Source of the DNA: Acinetobacter calcoaceticus
Lineage (GTDB): Bacteria > Pseudomonadota > Gammaproteobacteria > Pseudomonadales > Moraxellaceae
Direction of reading: 5' to 3'
Assembly (NCBI RefSeq): GCF_004345325.1
Contig: NZ_SLVJ01000011.1
Location: 1 to 64,000 of the forward strand
DNA length: 64,000 bases
Below the pieces are notes generated by a model. That model saw only the letters and a program-made list of their open reading frames with translations. It had not been told where the DNA came from and did not search any database. The translations under genes were made by a program, and so were the position numbers. Positions 17,629 through 28,460 of this stretch are shown one piece after another; position 1 is the first letter of the stretch; each line of letters starts with the position of its first letter.

Positions 17629-19149
17629 TTAACTGATAAATTGTTCCGACTGAATATTCAATTCAATATCCCAATGCTTAAACTGTAATTGCTCATCAAG
17701 CAAATCAGCAACGAGCAATGGCCATTGTTTGGCATCGCCAGAAACGCTAAGTTGCCATTGTTGCCCATCTAAGACCTGTAATTCAATGGCAGGAAGCATC
17801 TCATCACTACGACTATGATTTAATAAAACGGCTAAACGCATCAATAAACAGAGACTCAAGAGCTTCTGTCCACCCGATTTACTGACATCCGCTTTTTCAT
17901 CCACTCGCAATTTTCGACGGTGATGTCCGACTAAATGTGACAAATGGTTTTGGTCGATTTGTGAGAAACCAGGAATATCGGAATGTTGCAATAAATAGGC
18001 ACCATGACGATGATAACCCCCATGGCTGATGGCCAAACCGATTTCATGCAAATACGCTGCTCGGCGTAATAGATCGCTATCATCCACATTGAGATTGAGC
18101 TTAACAGCCACATTATCAAATAGATGCTGAGCAGTATCCAGTACACGTCGTGCTTGCTTCAGATCCGCACCATAACGCCCCATCAAGGCTTGTACGCTGC
18201 GATCACGGACATCTTCGTGTTGAAAACGTCCGAGTAGATCGTACATGACCCCTTCCCGCAAAGCACCATCAGAATAGACTAATTTATCAATTCCCAAGAC
18301 ATCAAAGATTGCAAACAAAATTGCCAAACCAGCAGGCAGGACACTACGACGATCATCTTTAAGACCATCAAATTCCAATTCTGAGACATGCTTATATTTA
18401 AGCAATTTATCTTTGAGTTTCTCTAGGCCTTCACGGGTTAAATTTTCTTTTTCGTCACTCCATCCCATATTAATGGTGATTTGACGACAGGCTTTAATCG
18501 TTCCACTCGACCCAACGACGGTATCCCAACCCTCTGTCTTATAGGTATTGGCAATTCCTGACAATTCTTTACGTGCAGAAACTACAGCACGATCAAACTC
18601 TTTGCTGCTAATTTCGCCATTGGCAAAATGTGCTTGAGTATAGGCAACGCAGCCCATTTGTAAAGATTCGGTATGAATTGGCTCAAAAGCCTCACCAATA
18701 ATAAGTTCTGTAGATCCGCCCCCAATGTCGATCACCAAACGGCGACCACTGTTGGCAAGGGTGTGAGACACACCTAAATAAATTAATCGCGCTTCTTCAC
18801 GACCTGCAATAATTTCAATCGGTTTAGGTAAAATTTCCGCAGCTTTTTGAATAAACTCATGGCCATTTTTTGCTTGACGCAAAGCATTGGTCGCGACAAT
18901 TCTCAAGCGATTCGATTGTACTGAGCTTAAGCGCCCTACAAAACGTGCCAAACAAGCCAAACCCCGTTGTTGGGCAGCTTCTGTTAAATTTTTGTTCTCA
19001 TCTAAACCCGCAGCTAACTGTACTTTTTCTGACATGGAAGCCACTTTTTTTACTTCACCATGATCAACTCTTGCAATAGCGAGATGGAAACTATTTGACC
19101 CCATATCAATCGCTGCTAACAATTCTTCATCAATCAAAAAATCAGACAT
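17629..19149 (-). CDS. ppx: Exopolyphosphatase (Ppx/GppA family)
   Basis: Hydrolyses terminal phosphates from inorganic polyphosphate; Ppx/GppA enzymes may also act on pppGpp. 506 aa. The ASKHA ATPase-like fold is marked by the phosphate loops AAIDMGSNSFHLAIARV and VIDIGGGSTELIIG. The C-terminal HD-like helical domain includes YLHEIGLAISHGGYHRHGAYL. It is followed by accA (37 bp). No ppk is adjacent. The length and HD-like tail favour full Ppx over short GppA forms. Confidence 0.93.
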   Translation of the reverse strand: MSDFLIDEELLAAIDMGSNSFHLAIARVDHGEVKKVASMSEKVQLAAGLDENKNLTEAAQQRGLACLARFVGRLSSVQSNRLRIVATNALRQAKNGHEFIQKAAEILPKPIEIIAGREEARLIYLGVSHTLANSGRRLVIDIGGGSTELIIGEAFEPIHTESLQMGCVAYTQAHFANGEISSKEFDRAVVSARKELSGIANTYKTEGWDTVVGSSGTIKACRQITINMGWSDEKENLTREGLEKLKDKLLKYKHVSELEFDGLKDDRRSVLPAGLAILFAIFDVLGIDKLVYSDGALREGVMYDLLGRFQHEDVRDRSVQALMGRYGADLKQARRVLDTAQHLFDNVAVKLNLNVDDSDLLRRAAYLHEIGLAISHGGYHRHGAYLLQHSDIPGFSQIDQNHLSHLVGHHRRKLRVDEKADVSKSGGQKLLSLCLLMRLAVLLNHSRSDEMLPAIELQVLDGQQWQLSVSGDAKQWPLLVADLLDEQLQFKHWDIELNIQSEQFIS

Positions 19150-19425
19150 TATTTATACAAACTCTTGGAGAACTGCTGCCTAGATTAATTCACAAACTTC
19201 CAATTTAAAAGCCATTTATGCACGCAAATGAATGAGTATTTAATTTTTCTTCATATATGACATTTGTATGACAACGATTGACGATATCGTCAGCTTCGAT
19301 TGGACAATTCTACAAATAAGATTGAAAATTTGCACATTCACCTGCATTGTTAAAGATAACGATGTAAAAATGTTTATCTACAACGCAATATCGCATCTTC
19401 TTTAACCTTTTTTGGAGCAAATCCT

Positions 19426-19752
19426 ATGTCTGCCAATATTGTAAATACCACTGATGAAAACTTTGAAAACGATGTCCTCAAATCTGATGTACCTGTACTT
19501 GTCGATTTTTGGGCAGGATGGTGCGCACCGTGTAAAGCAATTGCACCTGTACTTGAAGTGCTTTCAACAGAATATGAAGGCAAAGTAAAAATTGTTAAAG
19601 TCGATGTTACTGCTTGCGAAGCGACCGCGGTCAACTACAATATCCGTAACATTCCAGCATTGCTCATGTTTAAAGATGGCGAAGTCGTTGCTCAGCAGAT
19701 CGGCGCTGTACCAAAATCGAAACTCGCTGCCTTCATCGAAGATCATGTTTAA
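19426..19752 (+). CDS. trxA: Thioredoxin with WCAPC active site
   Basis: Small cytoplasmic dithiol oxidoreductase of 108 aa. The active site reads FWAGWCAPCKAIAP, so the usual WCGPC is WCAPC. The conserved cis-Pro loop NIRNIPALLMFKDGE is intact. A strong ribosome-binding site (GGAG) precedes the ATG and an intrinsic terminator follows. rho lies downstream, the familiar trxA-rho gene order. The CAPC variant is seen directly; in other proteins residues between the cysteines tune redox potential, so a shift here is a reasonable inference. Confidence 0.95.
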   Translation: MSANIVNTTDENFENDVLKSDVPVLVDFWAGWCAPCKAIAPVLEVLSTEYEGKVKIVKVDVTACEATAVNYNIRNIPALLMFKDGEVVAQQIGAVPKSKLAAFIEDHV

Positions 19753-19788
19753 TTGACTTAATCTATTACCGCTGATCGTTTAATTGCT

Positions 19789-19818
19789 AATGCGCTATGC
19801 CCAATAGCGCATTTTTTA
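19789..19818 (+). terminator. Intrinsic terminator of trxA
   Basis: Stem AATGCGCTAT (19789-19798) / ATAGCGCATT (19804-19813), loop GCCCA, followed by a T-run. Confidence 0.85.
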
Positions 19819-20093
19819 CTTTACCAAATTGACAAAGCTACACATCTCACTTATATTGCTTGCTCAAGAAGCATGAAGATCTTGTCTACATCGTTTCTGA
19901 AAGGACACAAAACATAAAATCGCCGCTCGGCATTAGGATTTGTTTCATACATTTTCTCCTCGAAAGTACTAATTAGATTCTGAACAATGGATGTGCAACC
20001 ACATTCATGACTGACATCTTGCACTGCGGACGATTTTTACTTCTTTATCTATATCCGTGTACCCCACATATCCTTATATCTATCTGATCATTT
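19819..20093 (+). promoter_or_regulatory. Non-coding leader upstream of rho
   Basis: This stretch holds no ORF of note. A hairpin with arms 19987-19995 and 20000-20008 (one G-U pair, loop CAAC) lies about 85 bp before rho. The last 50 bp before the ATG are pyrimidine-rich and contain no recognisable Shine-Dalgarno sequence. rho is autoregulated by attenuation in its leader in other bacteria, so a regulatory leader is expected here; the mechanism in this sequence is inferred. Confidence 0.4.
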
Positions 20094-21362
20094 ATGAACT
20101 TAACTGAACTCAAGAAAAAACCTATTGGCGAACTCATTAAAATTGCTGAGTTTATGGGCCTTGAAGGAATGGCGCGTAATCGCAAGCAAGACATTATTTT
20201 CGCCATTTTAAAACGCCACGCCATGAACGGTGAGGAAATTTTCGGAGATGGTGTTCTGGAAATACTCTCTGATGGTTTCGGCTTTTTACGGTCGGCTGCA
20301 GGGTCTTACCTTGCAGGTCCAGACGACATTTATGTGAGTCCATCACAGATTCGTCGCTTTAACTTGCGCACGGGCGATACGATTACGGGAACTATTCGCC
20401 CACCGAAAGAAGGTGAGCGTTATTTTGCATTGCTTAAAGTCAATCAAATTAACTACGACACTCCTGAAAATTCGCGTAACAAAATTTTGTTTGAAAACCT
20501 AACCCCATTGTTCCCTACAGAACAATTGGTGATGGAACTTGGTAACGGTACAACTGAAGACTTGACATCACGTGTCGTCGATTTGGTTGCGCCTATTGGT
20601 AAAGGACAACGCTCTATTATTGTTGCTCCGCCGAAAGCCGGTAAAACCATGTTGTTGCAAAACATTGCACAATCAATTGTTCGTAACAATCCAGAAGTTT
20701 TTCTGATCGTTCTTCTCATTGATGAACGTCCAGAGGAAGTGACTGAAATGGAACGAACAGTTCGTGGTGAAGTGGTAGCTTCAACCTTCGATGAATCACC
20801 AGCTCGTCACGTTCAAGTGGCTGAAATGGTCATCGAAAAAGCCAAACGCTTAGTTGAACATAAAAAAGATGTGGTCATTTTACTTGACTCAATCACTCGT
20901 CTTGCTCGTGCTTACAACACCGTTGTACCTTCTTCAGGTAAGGTATTAACAGGTGGTGTCGATGCTCATGCCCTTGAACGTCCAAAACGCTTCTTTGGTG
21001 CAGCACGTAATATTGAAGAAGGTGGCTCGCTTACCATCATTTCTACTGCATTGATTGAAACAGGCAGTAAAATGGATGATGTGATCTATGAAGAATTCAA
21101 GGGTACAGGTAACCAAGAAGTCATTCTTGAGCGCCGAATCGCTGAAAAACGTGTCTTCCCTGCCATGAACATCAAAAAGTCTGGTACGCGTCGTGAAGAG
21201 CGTCTCATGGATGAAGATAATCTTCGTAAAGTCTGGATCTTACGTAAGCTTCTACACCCAATGGATGAACTCACTGCAATGGAATTCTTGCTCGATCGCA
21301 TGAAAGAGACCAAAACCAATGATGACTTCTTCGATCAGATGAAACGCAAAGCTGCGAATTAA
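20094..21362 (+). CDS. rho: Transcription termination factor Rho
   Basis: Hexameric RNA-dependent ATPase-helicase that ends transcription of untranslated RNA. 422 aa, standard length. Rho N-terminal domain ([19 protein letters not shown]), cold-shock-like RNA-binding domain ([23 protein letters not shown]), then the ATPase: Walker [14 protein letters not shown], Walker [17 protein letters not shown], and Q/R-loop segments near [20 protein letters not shown]. No clear ribosome-binding site precedes the ATG, which is unusual for an abundant protein. Confidence 0.97.
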   Translation: MNLTELKKKPIGELIKIAEFMGLEGMARNRKQDIIFAILKRHAMNGEEIFGDGVLEILSDGFGFLRSAAGSYLAGPDDIYVSPSQIRRFNLRTGDTITGTIRPPKEGERYFALLKVNQINYDTPENSRNKILFENLTPLFPTEQLVMELGNGTTEDLTSRVVDLVAPIGKGQRSIIVAPPKAGKTMLLQNIAQSIVRNNPEVFLIVLLIDERPEEVTEMERTVRGEVVASTFDESPARHVQVAEMVIEKAKRLVEHKKDVVILLDSITRLARAYNTVVPSSGKVLTGGVDAHALERPKRFFGAARNIEEGGSLTIISTALIETGSKMDDVIYEEFKGTGNQEVILERRIAEKRVFPAMNIKKSGTRREERLMDEDNLRKVWILRKLLHPMDELTAMEFLLDRMKETKTNDDFFDQMKRKAAN

Positions 21363-21378
21363 TTCTAATATTATATTA

Positions 21379-21405
21379 AAGCCTTCTTTTTAGAAGGCTT
21401 TTTTA
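21379..21405 (+). terminator. Intrinsic terminator of rho
   Basis: Stem AAGCCTTCT (21379-21387) / AGAAGGCTT (21392-21400) with loop TTTT and T-run. Confidence 0.88.
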
Positions 21406-21747
21406 TTGGTTGACTTTTATTACATAAGTTCACAATTGAATTGAGCTAATGTAACTTTGATTACAAATTAATTATTCGCCGAACCATAAACTTCAATTTA
21501 CTAGGTTTTTGAAGGAGTTAATGGTGTTTGCCCAATATATATTCACATTTTGATTGTAAATTTCTGTTAAGAAAAAAACTTTTTTTTATATATACAGTAG
21601 AAATTCGCCCTGCGCAGTGATAGCATATTCCTAGACCAGTTAGACTGCTCCATGCGTTGTTGACCTATCTAACGTTAGGAAGAATAAAAGCACACAACAG
21701 GCTAACTTGGGTTTTTTTTTATCTCAATATTTTATGAGAGTGATGCC
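21406..21747 (+). promoter_or_regulatory. Long non-coding leader upstream of the small lipoprotein gene
   Basis: About 340 bp without a credible ORF. It contains several complementary segments: GTTAGA (21639-21644), TCTAACGTTAG (21668-21678) and CTAAC (21702-21706), followed by a run of nine T (21712-21720). These allow alternative pairings before the T-run, resembling an attenuator or a small RNA 3' end; stems are short, so this is suggestive only. A GAGAG ribosome-binding site lies just before ATG 21748. Confidence 0.35.
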
Positions 21748-21990
21748 ATGTTATTCAAGAAAATCGCTATTGCTGCTGCAGTTGTTACTACTCTAGCTTT
21801 TGTTGGTTGTACTAAAAAAGCTGAAGACAAAGCTCCAGATGCTGCTACTGCTGCTTCTGAAGTTCAAGCTACATCTGAAGTTGCTGCTATGAACGATGCA
21901 GCTTCTACTCCAGTTGAAGCTGTTGCTTCTACTCCTGCTGAAGCTGCTGCTTCTACCCCAGTTGTAGACGCACCTGCTGCTTCTCAATAA
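21748..21990 (+). CDS. Small alanine-rich lipoprotein
   Basis: 80-aa protein with a lipoprotein signal peptide: basic MLFKK, hydrophobic core, and lipobox FVGC with the modified Cys at residue 21. The mature part (~60 aa) is composed almost wholly of Ala, Ser, Thr, Pro, Val and Glu, with a repeated phrase of the type (V/A)ASTP(V/A)EA. It is predicted disordered with no known domain. Membership of any functional family is not evident. A long non-coding leader before it and a strong terminator after it suggest a tightly regulated, abundant transcript. It is most likely an outer-membrane-anchored, Ala-rich envelope lipoprotein. Confidence 0.85.
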   Translation: MLFKKIAIAAAVVTTLAFVGCTKKAEDKAPDAATAASEVQATSEVAAMNDAASTPVEAVASTPAEAAASTPVVDAPAASQ

Positions 21991-22010
21991 TAGTCTTTTA
22001 GACTATTATA

Positions 22011-22040
22011 AAAAAAGAGAACCCTAGGTTCTCTTTTTTT
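22011..22040 (+). terminator. Intrinsic terminator of the small lipoprotein gene
   Basis: Stem of about 13 bp (22011-22023 / 22027-22039) centred on CTA, A-run on the left and T-run on the right. Confidence 0.88.
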
Positions 22041-22280
22041 TGCTCAAATTTTTAATCCATACTTTCAAATCAATCTTATACACTTTCTAAGCCCCCCCAG
22101 TAACGCCACAGCTGAATCAATGCCAATAAATGGTAAATGATCCATACTTACGAGCAAAGCCGTTGTAATCGGCTTATAAGCGCGGATAACGCCAAAGTAC
22201 GCCTTGTACATCAAAGATGTTTTCTAATCCGCACGTATAAAAGTCTAAATAGTTAAATTACCTACATCAAATAAAAGACA
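22041..22280. other. Intergenic stretch without a recognisable gene
   Basis: Between the lipoprotein terminator and the ihfA terminator. I see only a short GCCG/CGGC hairpin near 22160-22175 and no supported ORF, RNA gene or repeat. Confidence 0.4.
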
Positions 22281-22313
22281 TAAAAAACCCCAAGCCATCA
22301 GAGACCCGGGGTT
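22281..22313 (-). terminator. Intrinsic terminator of the pheS-pheT-ihfA unit
   Basis: On the minus strand AACCCC (22308-22313) pairs with GGGGTT (22286-22291) around a 16-nt loop, followed by a T-run. Confidence 0.75.
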
Positions 22314-22334
22314 AGATTGATCATGGAGTTGATT

Positions 22335-22634
22335 CTAATCATCAATCAACTCAGTTCCTACACGTTGTCTAAATTTTTGTCCCGCACGGAAAGTCACAAC
22401 ACGGCGTGCAGAAATCGGTATTTCTTCACCCGTTTTCGGATTTCGTCCTGGACGTTGACGTTTGTCACGCAGCTCAAAATTTCCGAACCCAGAAAGTTTA
22501 ACTTGTTCGCCTGCAATCAAAGCTTGGCTGATTTCATCAAAAAACAACTCAACCATTTGCTTTGCTTCACGACGATTTAAACTCGTGAGTTCACTTAAAT
22601 GATCAGCCATTTCTGCTTTTGTTAATGCTGTCAT
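22335..22634 (-). CDS. ihfA: Integration host factor subunit alpha
   Basis: DNA-bending architectural protein of 99 aa that pairs with IhfB. The HU/IHF fold is complete: [46 protein letters not shown] with the minor-groove-inserting arm Pro ([10 protein letters not shown]), and the C-terminal [11 protein letters not shown]. Its ATG overlaps the pheT stop by 4 bp, indicating translational coupling. The pheT-ihfA arrangement is conserved in gammaproteobacteria and distinguishes this from HU or IhfB. Confidence 0.95.
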   Translation of the reverse strand: MTALTKAEMADHLSELTSLNRREAKQMVELFFDEISQALIAGEQVKLSGFGNFELRDKRQRPGRNPKTGEEIPISARRVVTFRAGQKFRQRVGTELIDD

Positions 22635-25012
22635 GAGGCCCTCAATGTCGCTTGATAAGTGTCTTCCAACACTTGAATAATATGATCCATACCAGATTTA
22701 ATTTCAGCATCTTCAAGCGTCCGAGTTGGATGCTGCCACAGCATTGCAAACGCTAGAGATCGTTTACCATGCTCAACACCCTGTCCGGTATAAACATCGA
22801 ACAACCAAGTAGAGCTTAAAAACTCACCACCTGTTTTTTCGATAAGTTGCTGAATTTCACTGACATTAATCTTATCACTAATTAAAAGGGCAATATCACG
22901 TCTAACTGATGGAAAACGTGATAATTCTGTAAAACTGGATACATAAGTTTGCAAAACAGCACTCTGATCCAGTTCAGCCACCCAAGTTGTGCCCAAATCT
23001 AGTGCATCTTCTAAACTTGGGTGCAAACGACCTAAATATCCAATTGATTTACCATGCTGTAATATTTCCGCAGATTGCCCAGGATGTAACCAAACTCGAG
23101 TGGATCGGGTGTACTCTACCCCTACTCGACCTGCGGTTAAAATCGCCTCAACCTCTCCCTTGAGATCAAAGAAATCCATTGGTTGAGCTTTAGCATGCCA
23201 TGACTCTGCACGTTGCGAACCAACAGCAATAATAGCCAGCGTAGGGATTTGTTTTAAGTCATGGATCGAGTGAGCACCCTGATAATCAAAACGCAACCCA
23301 AGCTCAAATAAACGCACTCGACTTTGCTGACGATTTAAGTTGTGTTGTACACAAGGAATTAAACTCGACAACAACGTTGAGCGCATCACAGCCAAATCGC
23401 TTGAGATCGGATTTGCCAGTTTTAAAGGTTGTACAGCAGGATTGAGTTGTAACTCAAGTTTTTCATCAGCAAAACTAAAACTTATCGCTTCTTGATAACC
23501 CAAAGTGACTAAGGTTTGGCGTAACTGTGGCAACTCATACTGATCAGCATAGTTCGCTAGCTTTACATCAATCACAGGCAAACGAATCTGGATGTTGTCA
23601 TAACCATGGATACGTGCGACTTCTTCAATTAAATCTTGATAGATCGTCAGGTCATAGCGATGTGAAGGCGGAATCACTGACCATTCCGCAGCAGTCACAG
23701 CACTGACCACACAACCCAAACGAGTTAATGCATCTGCTACAAATGTAGCCTCAACCGCATAACCAAGAAGTTGTTCAACTTGCTCAAGCTTTAATAGGAT
23801 CGCAGTACGTTGTGGTAATAGACTTGGATTTTCAGCGACAGTGATCGGACCAAACTCACCCCCAGCCAATTGCTGGATCAATTCAGAAGCACGGTGCATA
23901 GCGATCAACGGCAATTCAAAATCTACACCACGTTCATAACGTTGTGATGCGTCGGTATGCAAGCCATAACGTCGCGCACGACCTGCGATATCCAAAGGAG
24001 CAAAGAAAGCCGACTCTAAGAAAATCTCAGTGGTGCTATCGCTTACCGCAGATGAAAGACCACCCATGATACCCGCCATCGCCAGCACTTTCTCATCATC
24101 GGCAATAACCATCACATCATCGCTTAACTGAACTTCTTGCTCGTTAAGCAAAACCAGTTTCTCATTGGCTTGAGCCAAGCGCACCTGTACCGCACCCTGC
24201 ACTTTGGCAGCGTCAAAGGCATGTAAGGGTTGACCCAATTCCATCAAGATATAGTTGGTGATATCAACCAAGATACTGTGTTGGCGTATCCCTGAACGCG
24301 CCAAAGCTTGACTCATCCATTCGGGTGTAAGTGCTTTGGTATTTACGTTCTTAATCACTCGACCTAAATAACGTGGACAACCTGATGCACTGACGTGTAC
24401 TGTTTTTTCATCTGCAATACTGGCAGCGACTTCAGTTACCGCAGGCACAGTCATCTGCAATTGATTAATCACAGCAACTTCACGCGCCACACCACGAATA
24501 CTAAAGCAATCGCCACGGTTTGGTGTAATGCTCAGATCAATCACATGGTCATCAAGCTGTAAATACTGACGTATATCCATGCCAACAGGTGCATCGCTTG
24601 GCAGTTCTAATAGACCATCAATCTTATCTTCTAAGTCGATTTCAGAAGCACCACAGAGCATGCCTTGGGATTCGATCCCACGCAATTTGCCTTTCTTGAT
24701 CTTGAAATCACCTGGCAATACAGCACCCACTGTTGCTACAGGCGCTTTCATTCCCACACAAACATTCGGTGCACCACATACAATCTGAAGTGCTTCACCA
24801 GTACCAATATTGACTGTGGTGACCTTCAAACGATCTGCATCAGGGTGTTGTTCTACAGTCAGGACTTCACCAACCACCACACCCGTAAACGGTTTTGCCG
24901 CAGTGTGCATGTCATCGACTTCAAGGCCCAACATGGTGAGTTGATTGGCCAATATCTCACTATCAATGGCGGGATTAACCCAAGTGCGCAACCAATTTTC
25001 GCTAATTTTCAT
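22631..25012 (-). CDS. pheT: Phenylalanine-tRNA ligase beta subunit
   Basis: Large subunit of the heterotetrameric Phe-tRNA synthetase, 793 aa. It has the N-terminal tRNA-binding OB fold ([26 protein letters not shown]), the B3/B4 editing domain that hydrolyses Tyr-tRNA-Phe, the B5 domain, the catalytic-like core, and the C-terminal anticodon-binding FDX-ACB domain ([12 protein letters not shown]...[18 protein letters not shown]). It starts 31 bp after pheS and overlaps ihfA by 4 bp. Confidence 0.97.
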   Translation of the reverse strand: MKISENWLRTWVNPAIDSEILANQLTMLGLEVDDMHTAAKPFTGVVVGEVLTVEQHPDADRLKVTTVNIGTGEALQIVCGAPNVCVGMKAPVATVGAVLPGDFKIKKGKLRGIESQGMLCGASEIDLEDKIDGLLELPSDAPVGMDIRQYLQLDDHVIDLSITPNRGDCFSIRGVAREVAVINQLQMTVPAVTEVAASIADEKTVHVSASGCPRYLGRVIKNVNTKALTPEWMSQALARSGIRQHSILVDITNYILMELGQPLHAFDAAKVQGAVQVRLAQANEKLVLLNEQEVQLSDDVMVIADDEKVLAMAGIMGGLSSAVSDSTTEIFLESAFFAPLDIAGRARRYGLHTDASQRYERGVDFELPLIAMHRASELIQQLAGGEFGPITVAENPSLLPQRTAILLKLEQVEQLLGYAVEATFVADALTRLGCVVSAVTAAEWSVIPPSHRYDLTIYQDLIEEVARIHGYDNIQIRLPVIDVKLANYADQYELPQLRQTLVTLGYQEAISFSFADEKLELQLNPAVQPLKLANPISSDLAVMRSTLLSSLIPCVQHNLNRQQSRVRLFELGLRFDYQGAHSIHDLKQIPTLAIIAVGSQRAESWHAKAQPMDFFDLKGEVEAILTAGRVGVEYTRSTRVWLHPGQSAEILQHGKSIGYLGRLHPSLEDALDLGTTWVAELDQSAVLQTYVSSFTELSRFPSVRRDIALLISDKINVSEIQQLIEKTGGEFLSSTWLFDVYTGQGVEHGKRSLAFAMLWQHPTRTLEDAEIKSGMDHIIQVLEDTYQATLRAS

Positions 25013-25043
25013 ATCTCTAAAATCCTAAAATTCAAATTTTGTC

Positions 25044-26045
<1,002 letters not shown>

Positions 26046-26179
26046 TTAATGATTAATTTAACGGAGTATTCTAACAGTTTTTTTATACAAATAGCTGATG
26101 CTTCCTAGACAGGAAAATCAGATTAGCGCTATGATTTCAAAAAAGCACAGAATATATCGAATATTACCGAGAACCGCAT

Positions 26180-27229
26180 ATGGCCCTTGATCAAATTTGG
26201 AAACGCCAACTCACCCTGGTCAGTTATGGCAATGACTATCTTGCACAAGGTTTAAGCGTAAACCAGTGGCGAGATCATCAAATATTTGACCAGCATTTAT
26301 TTGAATATAGAGACTTATTATCTCAATATTTACTGGCCCAACATTTTCAGATCTGGCTCGATGGCCTAAGACAACAAGGCGTGAAACGCATTAGCCTGCA
26401 CCATGCCAGCATGTTAAAACAAGAACAGAATCCAAACCCCAATATCGAACTACTGGCTCGCGCACATTTTATCGTGAGCCATCATGCGACGCAGAAAATC
26501 GCTTGGATCTTCGGGAAAGAGCTGGCTGAATGGTATAGCGCCGAAGAAAATTATCATTTTCCAAACACACAGCGCTCCAACCTACGTCATGAAGTCTATT
26601 GGCGCTTTGAACTTAATGCCAAACTCGCCAAGCAGATCGAGCAAGACTTGGTCTCACCCAACTGGGATGACATCCAAAGTTATACTGACTTTGAACTCTT
26701 TGATAGCCGCAATGCCAAAGGCTTTATCGATACCACCCCTGCTGATTTATATTATTATGGTGATGATGTTGAAACCACCCATCAACGACTTAGCCAAGTA
26801 AGCGCTAGCAACTCAACGTATTTAGCACTCCTTCCTGAACGTGTTCAGGCCCCTTATGCCCATCTCACTCTACATCGTTTACACGCACTCTCTCAATTCA
26901 TCAATTCCGAACTCAACCCTACCGATCCAAACCAACAACAGATGCTCAATCAAGAGGAACTGCTTAACCTAAAACATTTCTCACAAAAAATAGACGAAAT
27001 TACCGCCAAATTTGTGGTTAAGGTTGCCAATCACTATCCATCTGCCCAGTTGACTGCCAAAGTGAGCCCCTCACCCTTTGAAACATCTGAAATAGATCCC
27101 AGCATCAGCAGCTCAGATAAAGCAACTCAAGCCAGAAAAGCACCGACCAAGGTGGGAAAATCCAGTGTATTCACCTTAATCATCGTTACGGTATTACTGT
27201 GTTTTGCAGCGTATTACTTTGGCTTATAA
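26180..27229 (+). CDS. Hypothetical tail-anchored protein
   Basis: 349-aa protein that I do not recognise. It lacks an N-terminal signal. About 300 residues are soluble and helical, rich in Gln, His and aromatic residues, followed by a Ser/Pro/Lys linker (~290-325) and a single C-terminal hydrophobic segment (FTLIIVTVLLCFAAYYFGL), giving a tail-anchored inner-membrane topology with the bulk in the cytoplasm. It is the only plus-strand gene in the accessory island that splits rplT from pheS, and it is divergent from pheS. No catalytic motif is evident. Confidence 0.75.
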   Translation: MALDQIWKRQLTLVSYGNDYLAQGLSVNQWRDHQIFDQHLFEYRDLLSQYLLAQHFQIWLDGLRQQGVKRISLHHASMLKQEQNPNPNIELLARAHFIVSHHATQKIAWIFGKELAEWYSAEENYHFPNTQRSNLRHEVYWRFELNAKLAKQIEQDLVSPNWDDIQSYTDFELFDSRNAKGFIDTTPADLYYYGDDVETTHQRLSQVSASNSTYLALLPERVQAPYAHLTLHRLHALSQFINSELNPTDPNQQQMLNQEELLNLKHFSQKIDEITAKFVVKVANHYPSAQLTAKVSPSPFETSEIDPSISSSDKATQARKAPTKVGKSSVFTLIIVTVLLCFAAYYFGL

Positions 27230-27270
27230 GGGCGCCATAACAGGCAGCAATACCGAAGTAACACGCTCAG

Positions 27271-27837
27271 TTAAGCACTCAAAAGTTGGGCTCGAACCTG
27301 AATCAATGCAAATCCAAGCAGATTGAGCCCACGCCATTGCAGAGGATTTTCAGCCTGCTGATCCTCTGCCGCCAATCCAACCCCCCAAATCTTATCAACA
27401 GGTGATGCTTCAACCAGCACTTTAGTTGATGTGCTGAGTAAAAATGCCTTAAGTTCAGTATTTTGTGAGAATTTAGCCAAGTTACCCTGCACCACAATAT
27501 CAAAGCGATGCTGAAGCCATTTTGCCTCATCATAGTTTTTAACCAAACGACCCAATGCTTTGACCTGTTTCGGATCACTGCATTTGATGATCTGTGCAAA
27601 CACGTCATGATCAGCAAATAGCTGTGCTTTTTGCGCCATCATATACTGTTCAGCCGACTGATATTGGATGCCATCGAGTTCAAAGCGCGATGGAAACCAT
27701 TGACTAAAACAGCTTTTATCCACCAACTGCGCATGTTTAGGGCTGTGCCCCCAAAAACACAGATATTGTAGTTTTTCCCCTAGTTGGACTCGCATCTGTA
27801 GATCTTTTAAATATTTGCTATCTTGCATTTCATTCAC
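27271..27837 (-). CDS. NADAR-family protein (YbiA-like)
   Basis: 188-aa cytoplasmic protein with the NADAR fold. Typical blocks are LCFWGHSP, FSQWFPSRFELDGIQYQSAEQYMMAQKAQLF, ALGRLVKNYDEAKWLQHRFDIV and KIWGVGL. Family members are N-glycosidases: YbiA acts on early riboflavin-pathway intermediates, and other NADAR proteins remove ADP-ribose from guanine, sometimes as antitoxins to DarT toxins. No DarT-like toxin is adjacent, so a metabolite-repair role is the more economical guess. The stop lies 41 bp from the convergent upstream gene. Confidence 0.85.
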   Translation of the reverse strand: MNEMQDSKYLKDLQMRVQLGEKLQYLCFWGHSPKHAQLVDKSCFSQWFPSRFELDGIQYQSAEQYMMAQKAQLFADHDVFAQIIKCSDPKQVKALGRLVKNYDEAKWLQHRFDIVVQGNLAKFSQNTELKAFLLSTSTKVLVEASPVDKIWGVGLAAEDQQAENPLQWRGLNLLGFALIQVRAQLLSA

Positions 27838-27944
27838 TCTATATTGCTTTGATTTTCTTTGATTCGATTGGATTCAAATGACTCTTCGAAATTTGATGAC
27901 GATGTTCGCTCTATTCTGCCAAGAGCGCCTCATTCTTCTAAGCA

Positions 27945-28433
27945 TTACAACTCAAGATCCCATTGATAATGGTAAATTTTTAATTCATCGGCATAATCTG
28001 ACGCATCTTCTTCTGCAACCTTGACGGCGCCCATTTTTTCATAAAATTTAGCGCTGGGGTTCTGATCAAACACCTCCAAACGCAGATGGTGGTAATGCTG
28101 CTGTTGGCAACAGCTTAAAGCTAACTGCATCAATTGCTTCCCGATTCCCTGCCCCTGATGTTGTGCCAACAAATAAACGGCCCGAACTTCAGCATGATTT
28201 TCATTCGGCATTAAATCTAGGTCTAAAAATCCGACGATCTCACCCTGCACTTGATAAACCCAAACACGATGCTGTGCTAGAAGCAGCACCTGTTTCCATA
28301 ACTCGGTTCGATCTGCGACCGATTGTTGCGCCAATACAGATGGTTTAACCATCGCATTATAAGTTTCAAGCCAACTGTTGACATGTACCTGTGCAATGCC
28401 CGCTGCATCCGCATATTGTGCCAGTCGAATCAT
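27945..28433 (-). CDS. GNAT-family N-acetyltransferase
   Basis: 162-aa acetyl-CoA-dependent acetyltransferase. Motif A with the acetyl-CoA pyrophosphate loop is AEVRAVYLLAQHQGQGIGKQLMQLAL; motif B is LRLEVFDQNPSAKFYEKMGAV. The start MIRLAQYADAAGIAQVHVNSW is typical of the single-domain small-molecule or protein acetyltransferases. The substrate cannot be read from sequence. It is 27 bp from the ATPase gene upstream and 107 bp from the NADAR gene downstream, so it may share their transcript. Confidence 0.85.
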   Translation of the reverse strand: MIRLAQYADAAGIAQVHVNSWLETYNAMVKPSVLAQQSVADRTELWKQVLLLAQHRVWVYQVQGEIVGFLDLDLMPNENHAEVRAVYLLAQHQGQGIGKQLMQLALSCCQQQHYHHLRLEVFDQNPSAKFYEKMGAVKVAEEDASDYADELKIYHYQWDLEL

Positions 28434-28460
28434 AAATACCTCCGATTATTGTTGTGTTCG

